The notes under the pieces were generated by a model, which was not told where the DNA came from, did no database searches, and worked only from the letters and a program-made list of their open reading frames with translations. Shown in pieces: positions 8,283-16,238 of a stretch of DNA of 64,000 bases. The position numbers and the translations under genes are program-made. Origin of the DNA: Desulfuromonadales bacterium (GTDB lineage Bacteria; Desulfobacterota; Desulfuromonadia; Desulfuromonadales; BM103); the NCBI GenBank assembly GCA_014860225.1, contig JACZKE010000056.1:62001-126000 (forward strand), in the 5' to 3' direction. How positions within the stretch are numbered: the stretch's first letter is position 1; each line of letters starts with the position of its first letter.

Positions 8283-8899
8283 AATGCACATTCCTTTCCC
8301 TTTCAAGAGGAGTTTTTTGCAAAGCATTTATTTACAGATTTATTCTTTGTACTTTGCAGGTTGCGAGTCTCAGTGGGTGGCAGTTCCACGGAAGAAGCTT
8401 CGCAGGTGTTTTGATGTCAGATCCGGAAGATCAATTCGGCCGATCTTTCCTTCTCCTCCTGGGGGATGAACAACATAGAAATGCGGATTAAATCATTAAA
8501 TTAATCATGACAAACTATAAGCAAATAGTTTGCCAATAATGGCACAGGTTTTGTCGTTCAGAATATTTGCTAATGATATCAAGTTATTAAGTATGAATTA
8601 TAATTGTTTTGCGTTCTTTTCGGGATGTCGTCGCCGAATTTAGTGTGGATTTTTTGCCAGTATCGTGAAGTTCTCACCACATAATTGAAAATCACGTGCA
8701 GCCGGATAACGTGAGAAATCTAATTTGCGGGATCTATAAAAGCCTGCAGAATTGAATTCCGCAGGCCCGGGAAGGACAGTGTGGTGATAGGCGCGGTAGG
8801 CGCAACAGGCAGCCTGAAGTCTTTAAGGTAAGAGGGTCAATCAATCTCACCAGAATAAATTAGACGAGAACAAAGTACTGCGATCTTTTCCCAGCTTTT
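8283..8899. other. Intergenic region between cytochrome and trpS genes
   Basis: About 617 bases without a supported gene. It contains the leader and promoter of the cytochrome gene and, at 8736-8766, the probable trpS terminator. The stretch 8480-8700 is AT-rich. I looked for a c-di-GMP riboswitch in the cytochrome leader and did not find its core motifs. Confidence 0.4.
8736..8766 (-). terminator. Probable terminator of trpS
   Basis: An imperfect palindrome GCCTGC...GCAGGC (8742-8766) is followed on the minus strand by TTTTAT. It lies about 135 bases beyond the trpS stop with no gene between. Confidence 0.6.
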
Positions 8900-9865
8900 T
8901 CAGTAGACTAACCCGGTTTTCTTGCGCACTTTTCGCAATGTCTTGCTCGCTGCATGTCTTGCCTTGTCGGCACCTCTGGCGAGAGTCTCGCGGATGCCGT
9001 CGGGATTTGCAAGGAGTTCTCTACGATACTCGGCCTGTGGAGCGAAGTAGTCGCGCACGGTTTCAAATAATTCCTGTTTGACTTCACCGAAGGCCAGTCC
9101 GCCGGCCTGGTACCGCTGCCTTAAAGCGGCGTCGCCTGCCTTGTCAAGGAAGAGCCGGGACAGTTTGTAGACATTACAGACATCAGGGTCCTTCGGCTCC
9201 TCAACCGGGATCGGTGCGGTGACGATGCGCATGATCTGCTTACGCAGCGCCTTGTCTTCTGCAAACAGGTCGATCGTGTTGCCGTAGCTTTTGCTCATCT
9301 TCTGACCGTCCAGACCTGGCACCGTGGCAACCTCTTCGTCAATTTCGGGCTCCGGCAGGGTGAAGATGTCGCCATACTCATTGTTGAACTTGATGGCAAT
9401 GTCGCGTGCGACTTCCACGTGCTGCTTCTGATCCTTGCCAACTGGAACTTTTTCACTCTGAAAGAGCAGGATGTCTGCCGTCATCAATACCGGGTAGGCA
9501 AACAGTCCGTGGTTGGCGGCGATGCCCTTGCCGATTTTGTCCTTGTAGCTGTGACAGCGCTCGAGCAGGCCCATCGGCGTGAAATTGGACAGTATCCAGG
9601 CCAGTTCCTGGACTTCCGGGACATCGGATTGCACCCAGAAGGTACTTTTCTCAGGATTCATGCCGAGGGCGAGAAAGTTTGCGGCTGCTTCGAGAGTGCC
9701 GCGGGCCAGGGTCTTGCCGTCACTGAGGGACGTCTGGGCATGGTAGTTGGCGATGAAACAGAAAAGCTCTTCGTGCTCCTGATACTCGATCATCTTCTTC
9801 ATCATGCCGAAGTAGTTGCCGAGGTGCAGAGAGCCGGAAGGTTGAATGCCGGATAGAACGCGCAT
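8900..9865 (-). CDS. trpS: Tryptophanyl-tRNA synthetase
   Basis: 321 residues, the normal length for bacterial TrpRS, a class I aminoacyl-tRNA synthetase that charges tRNA-Trp in the cytoplasm. The HIGH-type motif appears as GSLHLGNYFG near residues 11-20, and the KMSKS loop is exact (QKMSKSYGN, near residue 195). The start has GGAGAAGTACC just upstream. It stands alone, with a terminator-like hairpin downstream and an MscS remnant upstream on the same strand. Confidence 0.97.
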   Translation of the reverse strand: MRVLSGIQPSGSLHLGNYFGMMKKMIEYQEHEELFCFIANYHAQTSLSDGKTLARGTLEAAANFLALGMNPEKSTFWVQSDVPEVQELAWILSNFTPMGLLERCHSYKDKIGKGIAANHGLFAYPVLMTADILLFQSEKVPVGKDQKQHVEVARDIAIKFNNEYGDIFTLPEPEIDEEVATVPGLDGQKMSKSYGNTIDLFAEDKALRKQIMRIVTAPIPVEEPKDPDVCNVYKLSRLFLDKAGDAALRQRYQAGGLAFGEVKQELFETVRDYFAPQAEYRRELLANPDGIRETLARGADKARHAASKTLRKVRKKTGLVY

Positions 9866-9967
9866 GGTACTTCTCCTTCGGTTTAACTTGAGTGGCCGAG
9901 AACTTAACAGAAAAAAGAGTGAAATTCAATCGGTTACAACAGCAGGTATGTCATGAGCCCTTGCCGG

Positions 9968-10240
9968 TCATGGCTGGGATGCAGGGGGGGCAGAGTAGAT
10001 CGCTTCTGGTCGGGTTCCCGGTTTGTCTTCGGAGTCGTTGCGATAGAAGCGCTGGGTCGGATAGGCGTAGTCGATATCGCTGTGAGCTGCGAACGCATCG
10101 AGGATGTCTTCCCGTATTTCCTGGTCCGAGCCGCGTCGTGTGCGTGGGTCGCAGAGATAACGGATGGACCGCACTGCTGACAGTTGTAGAAGGACTTTTG
10201 TTTCAAGAGGAACCTTCATTAAGTTTATTAAAAAGTCATT
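9968..10240 (-). pseudogene. C-terminal remnant of a mechanosensitive channel (MscS-type)
   Basis: The minus-strand frame ending at 9968 encodes EIREDILDAFAAHSDIDYAY followed by PTQRFY, the characteristic C-terminal end of the cytoplasmic domain of larger MscS-family channels. Only about 75 residues of the domain remain. Upstream the frame runs into an inverted-repeat element (10244-10406) and then into unrelated sequence, so membrane helices and pore are missing. An intact but different MscS-type gene lies at 14721-16019. The remnant is unlikely to be functional. Confidence 0.6.
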
Positions 10241-10243
10241 CTC

Positions 10244-10406
10244 GCAGTCTGTCGGACTATACGGGCCGAAGCGAAAATTTGGATGTTTGAGAACAGATTT
10301 CAGCTCTTTTGCAGGTTCATAGCCGTAGCTATGGACCAAAAAGGAGCTGAAATATGGGCCAAACAGCCGGATTTGCAGCCGGCTCATGGATAGTCCGACA
10401 GGCTGC
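10244..10406. repeat. 163-bp element with 17-bp terminal inverted repeats
   Basis: The ends GCAGTCTGTCGGACTAT (10244-10260) and ATAGTCCGACAGGCTGC (10390-10406) are inverted repeats matching at 16 of 17 positions. The interior has no transposase. The size and ends fit a MITE-like or REP-type non-autonomous element. It abuts the truncated MscS frame and could have caused or followed the truncation. No clear target-site duplication is visible. A partial copy is at 6044-6079, and AGACTGTCGGTCTATCC at 14656-14672 resembles one end. Confidence 0.7.
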
Positions 10407-10566
10407 TAGGCATAGCCGATGGTGTGTCAACGACAGTCAACGTTGGGTTCAGATGGATTATTAAGCCCTCCGGGTATCACAATTTTTAGCAAGAGCGCCG
10501 AAATCCGGCACTGGCAAATGTCCCGAGTTGGGGAATACGCTCTCTTAACAATATGAGAGCAAAGGA

Positions 10567-10595
10567 TTGACATTTTAATTCTATGTGCATAATTA
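10567..10595 (+). promoter_or_regulatory. Sigma-70-type promoter for the downstream lipoprotein
   Basis: TTGACA (10567-10572), a 17-base spacer and TAATTA (10590-10595) predict a start near 10602, leaving a leader of about 78 bases before the ATG at 10680. Confidence 0.65.
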
Positions 10596-10679
10596 AAATA
10601 CACTTACGTTTTAGGGAGGCTCCCCGATCAGGCTATTTTGACTTAACCGAGAAGGCCTACTATGCCAGGGAGGTAAAAG

Positions 10680-11594
10680 ATGAAGAAGATCAATTTTTTC
10701 AAAGGGATGGTCTTAGTATTTGCTTCACTATTACTGTTTGGTTGTGGGGGAGGGGGGTCGAGCGATGACGGTTCAATCGATGTCACAGATTCTCCCCAAC
10801 CCCCCCCTTCTGCCGTGGACGATCCTCTTCCGGTAACGCCGATTACACCACCTCCGCCACCCCCGCCACCGCAAGCGGTTGTGGATGATCCTCCGCCCCC
10901 CGAGGTACCGGTACCGATGTATATCTCCAGTGGAGTGGGGACGCAGTCTCCCCCTTCGCACCTTCACACAATCATTCCTGAAACCGGAGAAATCGCAACG
11001 GATATCGGCAGGATAACAGTAGCAGAGACCGGCCTCGAGCCTGCCATCACCGACCTGGCAGTGACTCCAGGCGGCCTGTTGTATGGGTGCTCTTACGACA
11101 CGTTATACTTGATTAATACACAGACCGCCCTAGCCACAGACCTTGGATCCTTGGGCGTAAGTGGGGTGAACGCGCTCGCTTTCAACAAAACGACGGGTTT
11201 CCTTTACGGTGGGACCACCTCCGGCAAGATACTCAATATCAACCCGAACAAACCCCAAGAAGCAACGGTTCTTTTCGAACTTTCCCCAGGTTATAGCTCG
11301 AGCGGGGACATGGTATTTTCTCCTGAAGGGATCCTCTACGCTTCCCTGAAGCGTGAGGGGCAAGAAGACGATTTCATTGCCGTTATCGATCTGGAGAACG
11401 GCACTTTCCAAACGTTGAATGAAACGGGAAGCGGAGCAATTAATATTTTCGGACTTTCCTATTTCAATGGCGAGCTCTACGGGGTAACGGCGGCAAGTAC
11501 GACGGCTTATGGAATGATTTGGTGGATAGACCTCCCTACGGGGAAAGCTATTTTTATTGATGTTCTGCCTTTTTCCGCCTTTGGAAGCAACTGA
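10680..11594 (+). CDS. Proline-rich lipoprotein with beta-propeller-like repeats
   Basis: 304 residues. The signal ends with the lipobox LLFGC followed by a Gly/Ser stretch, so the mature protein is lipid-anchored. Residues 35-80 are a low-complexity Pro/Val/Asp linker with runs of up to eight prolines. The remainder has recurring short units such as GLLYGCSYDTLYLIN and TGFLYGGTTSGKILNIN, resembling blades of an NHL/WD-like beta-propeller, which suggests a binding domain displayed on a spacer. GGGAGGT lies just before the ATG, and a good promoter is found upstream. It is a single-gene unit with no assigned function. Confidence 0.7.
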   Translation: MKKINFFKGMVLVFASLLLFGCGGGGSSDDGSIDVTDSPQPPPSAVDDPLPVTPITPPPPPPPPQAVVDDPPPPEVPVPMYISSGVGTQSPPSHLHTIIPETGEIATDIGRITVAETGLEPAITDLAVTPGGLLYGCSYDTLYLINTQTALATDLGSLGVSGVNALAFNKTTGFLYGGTTSGKILNINPNKPQEATVLFELSPGYSSSGDMVFSPEGILYASLKREGQEDDFIAVIDLENGTFQTLNETGSGAINIFGLSYFNGELYGVTAASTTAYGMIWWIDLPTGKAIFIDVLPFSAFGSN

Positions 11595-11894
11595 GCCGCT
11601 ACAATCCATTTGTGGCCTGCTGGCTGGCAATAGAAAAAATGATGATCTACCGTTCATTCTTCGTCAGCCAGCTCTTTTTGTGGAACATCTGAAGCGTCCA
11701 TCTTTTGAAAACGTCTGCGCGTAATCACGCTCGAATATCTCGTAATGCGTATCGAGAAGTTGCCAGCCCGGGCAGTTTCCCTGGCTTGCAACCCCCACCA
11801 GTTTATTGGCTATGACTGCCAGCTGAAGCCAACCCTGATTCGCCATCAAAGAAATAGAAGAACCTCGTTGTCCCAGTAAAACAAGGTGGCCACC

Positions 11895-11996
11895 CTTAAC
11901 ATGGACGCGACCCTGGTAAGCAGCGACAAGACTCAGACCCTGTACTGCTACGACGGCTACCGTGCCTACCAGCACTTCTTGTGCAAAATCGGGTAG
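11895..11996 (+). pseudogene. Fragment resembling an IS1380-type transposase
   Basis: A short plus-strand frame reads NMDATLVSS...LYCYDGYRAYQHF and then stops. The pattern DATLV...ALYCYKGF.AYQ is the DDE-domain segment around the second catalytic Asp in IS1380-family transposases. No start, no further domain and no inverted repeats are visible. It lies within the 500-base gap 11595-12095, which otherwise shows only an uncertain 103-codon minus-strand frame and GC hairpins near 12047-12064. Confidence 0.45.
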
Positions 11997-12095
11997 ATTT
12001 TAAATGGTACGTCAAGCATGGCGCGTAGCGCCTTGACTGGCGCTGCGGCGGGAGTAATCCCGCCTCCTAGCCGATAAAGGTGTATTAACGGAGCG

Positions 12096-14528
12096 TCAGA
12101 AAGCAATCTGGTAGACATCATTGAACGATTTCACAAAATGAACCTCGAGCCCCTCTTTGAGGTAATCGGGCAGGGCTTCATAGTCATTGCGGTTGTCGTT
12201 CGGGAAGATGAGAGATTTCAGCCCTGATCTACGCGCAGCAATTGTCTTCTCCTTGAGGCCGCCGATTGGTAAAACGCGACCGGTCAGCGTCAGCTCGCCG
12301 GTCATGCCGAGCTTCTTCTTCACTACCTTGCCGGTGATTGTCGACACCAGCGCGGTTGCCATGGTAATGCCTGCCGATGGGCCATCTTTGGGGGTCGCGC
12401 CGGCCGGAACGTGCAAATGGATGAAGTGCTGGTCAAAGAAATCTGCGTTACCACCGTAATCGTTGATGTGAGCCATTATGTAGGAATAGGCGATTTCTGA
12501 ACTTTCGACCATGACTTTACCGAGTTGCCCGGTCTGCTTGAAGCCTTTGCGCTTGGCCAGCATGGCAGTCGCTTCGATCTGCAGGGTTGCACCGCCCTGG
12601 CTGGTCCAGGCCAACCCGGTAGCAACGCCGGGAACTCCTTCGAAAATTTCATCGGTGGTGAAAGCCGGTTTTTCAAGATAATTTTCCAGGTCCCGCTTGG
12701 TGATGGTGATTTTTTTGAGACTTTCGTCTTCACCAAAGGCCATGGCTGCTCGCCGCATGATCTTTTTGATCTGCTTCTCAAGGTTACGAACACCCGCTTC
12801 ACGGGCATAGCCATCAATGATCTGCTTGAGCGCTGCCTTCTGAATCGTCACCTGGCTACGTACAAGGCCGTGGCTTGTGAGGGCCTTGGGGATCAGGTAG
12901 CGTTTGGCAATCTCAAGCTTTTCTTCAAGGATATAACCGGACAAACGGATAATCTCCATGCGATCGAGCAACGGGCTTGGGATAGTATCCAGTTGGTTGG
13001 CAGTTGCAATAAAGAGAACGTTAGAGAGATCGAAAGGTACGTCGAGGTAGTGATCGCGGAAACTGTAATTCTGCTCCGGATCAAGGACTTCGAGCAGGGC
13101 CGAGGCCGGGTCACCCTGAAATGATGCGCCGATTTTGTCGATCTCGTCGAGCATCAGCAACGGATTGGCGGTGCCGACTGTCTTCATCGACTGGATAAAT
13201 TTGCCCGGCATGGCGCCAATGTAGGTGCGGCGGTGTCCCTTGATTTCGGCTTCATCGCGCATGCCGCCGAGTGAAAAACGAAAGAACTTGCGGCCCAGAG
13301 CGTCGGCGATGCTGTGGCCAACGGACGTCTTGCCGACCCCTGGCGGACCGACCAGGCAGAGAATGGAGCCGGAGATGTCACCTTTCATTTTGCCGACGGC
13401 GATAAATTCGAGAATCCGCTCTTTGACGTCTTTGAGGCCGTAGTGATCGCGGTCCAGAATTCGCCTGGCCCGGGCAATATTGTAGGAGTCCTTGCTGAAC
13501 ACTCCCCATGGAAGAATGGTCAGCCAGTCGAGATAGCTGCGACTGACATTGTATTCAGGTGAACTGGGATCGATCAGCTGGAGTTTCTCCATCTCATCTT
13601 CTACCGCATGTTGCGCTTCCTCGTTAAGCTTGAGCTTCTTGAGCCGTTTTTGGAACTTCTCAATTTCTGTGTCTTTGCCTTCTTTTTCGAGTCCAAGCTC
13701 TTGCTTAATCGCCTTGAGTTGCTCGCGCAGGAAGAACTCGCGCTGCTGGGCGGAAACCTTTTCCTCAATTTGTTGGGAAATCTTGGTCTGCAGACGGGAG
13801 ACTTCCAGCTCCTTTTTGAGCAGTACCAGGACTTTGTCGATGCGTTTGCGGACATCGAGGGTAGCCAGGATCTCCTGCAGCTGCTGGCCGTCGGCAGTGG
13901 TCAGGTTGGCGGCGAAGTCCGCCAGGCGTCCCGGGTCATCCAGGCTGGAACGATTGAGAAAGAGCTTGATCTCCTCGCTGTAAAGGGGATTGATCTGGAC
14001 GAGCTCCTTCAGTGTCGAAAGGATGGCCATCGAATAGGCGCGCAGCTCCGGGTTAACCGACAGTTCTGTGGCAAAGTGATAACGCACCCGGGCGTAGAGT
14101 GCGACGCCTCGTTCATTGATTTCCTCGATGACAAAGCGCTCCAGGCTGTTGACCAGGACGTGCGCCGCATTCTTCTCGGTATGCAGCACTTTGACGATCT
14201 TGGCGGCGACACCAACCTGATGCAAATTCTGGATACCGTCTTCTTCATCAAGATCCCGGACCATGACCAGCCCGATCGTCTGGGTCTGGTGTTCCATCGC
14301 CTGCCGTAGCGCGGCCACCTGACCCTGACCGTTGAGTACCAGGGGGATCATAATACCGGGAAAGGCCGGACGCGGACGCAGTGGGATAATCGGCAAACCG
14401 GTAGGGAGAACTTCCGAAGCAACGACCATGCTGCCTTCGTTTACTTGCTCTTCGATAATCTCTGAGATTTTGTCTTGATCGATTTCAAAGTTCGACGCCA
14501 TGTTGTCAAGCTGTTCTTCATCAGCCAT
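12096..14528 (-). CDS. lon: ATP-dependent protease Lon
   Basis: 810 residues in the full bacterial Lon layout: N-terminal substrate-recognition domain, coiled-coil helices near 230-310, AAA+ module with Walker A GPPGVGKTS, and C-terminal protease domain with the Ser-Lys dyad (S718 in KDGPSAG and K761 in GGLKEK). It degrades misfolded and regulatory proteins in the cytoplasm. The start has AGGAGT 8 bases upstream. It is a single-gene leftward unit. A GC-rich hairpin at 12047-12064 lies past the stop but lacks a T tract. Confidence 0.97.
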   Translation of the reverse strand: MADEEQLDNMASNFEIDQDKISEIIEEQVNEGSMVVASEVLPTGLPIIPLRPRPAFPGIMIPLVLNGQGQVAALRQAMEHQTQTIGLVMVRDLDEEDGIQNLHQVGVAAKIVKVLHTEKNAAHVLVNSLERFVIEEINERGVALYARVRYHFATELSVNPELRAYSMAILSTLKELVQINPLYSEEIKLFLNRSSLDDPGRLADFAANLTTADGQQLQEILATLDVRKRIDKVLVLLKKELEVSRLQTKISQQIEEKVSAQQREFFLREQLKAIKQELGLEKEGKDTEIEKFQKRLKKLKLNEEAQHAVEDEMEKLQLIDPSSPEYNVSRSYLDWLTILPWGVFSKDSYNIARARRILDRDHYGLKDVKERILEFIAVGKMKGDISGSILCLVGPPGVGKTSVGHSIADALGRKFFRFSLGGMRDEAEIKGHRRTYIGAMPGKFIQSMKTVGTANPLLMLDEIDKIGASFQGDPASALLEVLDPEQNYSFRDHYLDVPFDLSNVLFIATANQLDTIPSPLLDRMEIIRLSGYILEEKLEIAKRYLIPKALTSHGLVRSQVTIQKAALKQIIDGYAREAGVRNLEKQIKKIMRRAAMAFGEDESLKKITITKRDLENYLEKPAFTTDEIFEGVPGVATGLAWTSQGGATLQIEATAMLAKRKGFKQTGQLGKVMVESSEIAYSYIMAHINDYGGNADFFDQHFIHLHVPAGATPKDGPSAGITMATALVSTITGKVVKKKLGMTGELTLTGRVLPIGGLKEKTIAARRSGLKSLIFPNDNRNDYEALPDYLKEGLEVHFVKSFNDVYQIAF

Positions 14529-14720
14529 GCAATAAACTCCTCATAAGAAAGATTTCTTCCCGAAAGCTAATCATCTAAGGGGCAATTGTCAACCTTGGGG
14601 TGAGATTGAACATGCAATGGCAGATAGATCGTCGCATGCAATAGGATAACCCAGGAGACTGTCGGTCTATCCAGGGACAACCGAGACAAAATCAAGTGAG
14701 TGTACCATGGGGCCGATTTT

Positions 14721-16019
14721 TTATGCTTCTCTCGACGGGTTAGGAGTTGTGCCCTGTTCCCCCTTAAACCCTCTGGTACTGGTCAACATTTTGGCGGGGA
14801 CCGGTAGTGTCGCTTTAAGAGGGCGGCTGAGCCCTTGCAGGTCGCGACCGGCCGGAGCCTGGAAAGGGCGCAGGCCGAACTCCGGAAGAACGGCGAACAG
14901 GTGATCGAAGATGTCGGCCTGGATCGACTCGTAGGCACCCCAGGCGGTGTCGTTGGTAAAGACGTAAATCTGCAGGGGGAGCCCTTCTGCTGTGGGGGCG
15001 AGTTGACGGATAAGGAAGGTCATCTCCTGGTGGATGCCGGGGTGCTGGCGCAGGTAGGCGATGCAGTAGGCGCGAAAGGTGCCGATGTTGGTTAGGCGGC
15101 GGCCGTTGGCCAGCACCTCGAGTTCGTCGGCACTGATGTGCTGGCGGTTGTGCTCTTCAATCTCGCGCACCTTTTCTTCCAGATAGGGACGCAGCAGGCG
15201 AATGCTCTTGAGCTGTTCGAGCAGCGCTTCATCGATAAAGCGGATGGTGTTGATATCGATGGGGATGGCTCGCATGATGCGGCGACCACCGCTTTCGCTC
15301 ATTCCCCTCCAGTTGCGAAAGGAGGAGGAGACCAACTCATAAGCCGGGATGGTGGAGATGGTCTTGTCCCAGTTCTGCACCCGCACGGTGGTCAGGGAGA
15401 CGTCGATGACATCGCCGTCGGCGCCGTGCTTGGGCATTTCGATCCAGTCTCCTTGCCGTACCAAGTCCATGGTGGTGATCTGTACCCCCGCCACCAGGCC
15501 GAGAATGGAGTCCTTGAAGATCAGCAATAGAATGGCGGTCACCGCCCCCAACCCGGAGATGAAGAACAAGGGACTGCGATTGGCCAGCTGCGCCAGGATA
15601 AGGATGAAGCAAAGAAGAAAGACGATCAGTTTGACCGCCTGCACCAGTCCGCGAATGGGCAATTGCTGACGCGCCGGGTTGGCGCGGTAGATGTCCATGC
15701 CGGCATTAAGCAGCGCATCGAAGACCAGGAAGCCGGCCAGGATGAAATAGATGTTGTTGAGGCGTGTCAACAATCCGAACAGCTCGTGGTCCGCCGCCAG
15801 TACCAGCGGCAGACCGAAGGCGAAGATTACTGCCGGCAACAGATGTGTGGCGCGATCGAGCACCTTGTGTGCGATCAGCTGATCGTCCCATTGCACGAGG
15901 CTCTTCTGTACCATCTTATTGATAAATGGCAGTACGATGACGCGCGTGGCGTAGTAGGAGATCAGGGCGACAGCGAGCAGTACGCCGAAAGGCAGCATCT
16001 GTGAAAAAGCATCTGACAT
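14721..16019 (-). CDS. MscS-family mechanosensitive channel, YbdG-like
   Basis: 432 residues with about five N-terminal hydrophobic segments followed by the MscS core: pore-lining helix around GLGAVTAILLLIFKDSILGLVAGV and the beta domain with DWIEMPKHGADGDVIDVSLT. The long insertion-containing C-terminal domain is like that of YbdG/miniconductance channels. It releases solutes under membrane tension. The start is set at 16019, because AAAGGAGTTACCC precedes it, rather than at 16064. The C-terminal tail of about 45 residues is Pro/Arg-rich and probably disordered. It diverges from polA. Confidence 0.88.
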   Translation of the reverse strand: MSDAFSQMLPFGVLLAVALISYYATRVIVLPFINKMVQKSLVQWDDQLIAHKVLDRATHLLPAVIFAFGLPLVLAADHELFGLLTRLNNIYFILAGFLVFDALLNAGMDIYRANPARQQLPIRGLVQAVKLIVFLLCFILILAQLANRSPLFFISGLGAVTAILLLIFKDSILGLVAGVQITTMDLVRQGDWIEMPKHGADGDVIDVSLTTVRVQNWDKTISTIPAYELVSSSFRNWRGMSESGGRRIMRAIPIDINTIRFIDEALLEQLKSIRLLRPYLEEKVREIEEHNRQHISADELEVLANGRRLTNIGTFRAYCIAYLRQHPGIHQEMTFLIRQLAPTAEGLPLQIYVFTNDTAWGAYESIQADIFDHLFAVLPEFGLRPFQAPAGRDLQGLSRPLKATLPVPAKMLTSTRGFKGEQGTTPNPSREA

Positions 16020-16176
16020 GATGGGTAACTCCTTTGTTCTTGGTTCAGGGCATCCTAGCATCAAAAAGGTTAGAGAACCAAGGAGCCTCTTCCACCATGC
16101 GGCGCATACCGGTCGCCGGCGTGCTGTTACTGTTGATCCTGCTACTGCTGCTGATATTAATTATGAGGCTTCCTCT

Positions 16177-16204
16177 TTGACTCAACGTCATCTTGTGGAA
16201 TAAT
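16177..16204 (+). promoter_or_regulatory. Candidate polA promoter
   Basis: TTGACT (16177-16182), a 16-base spacer and AATAAT (16199-16204) lie 35 bases before the polA start codon. Confidence 0.5.
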
Positions 16205-16238
16205 GATCGGCACTTTCAATTAAAGGAGTCTTCCCCAC

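Noticed and set aside
8283-8480. Possible c-di-GMP (GEMM) riboswitch in the cytochrome leader
   Set aside because: The conserved GEMM core and tetraloop receptor segments were not found on the minus strand.
8538-8553. TGGCACAGGTTTTGTC resembling a sigma-54 promoter
   Set aside because: The -12 element is GT rather than GC, and no rightward gene follows; the next gene is leftward trpS.
11664-11975. 103-codon minus-strand frame
   Set aside because: It overlaps the transposase-like fragment on the other strand, has no ribosome site and resembles no family I know.
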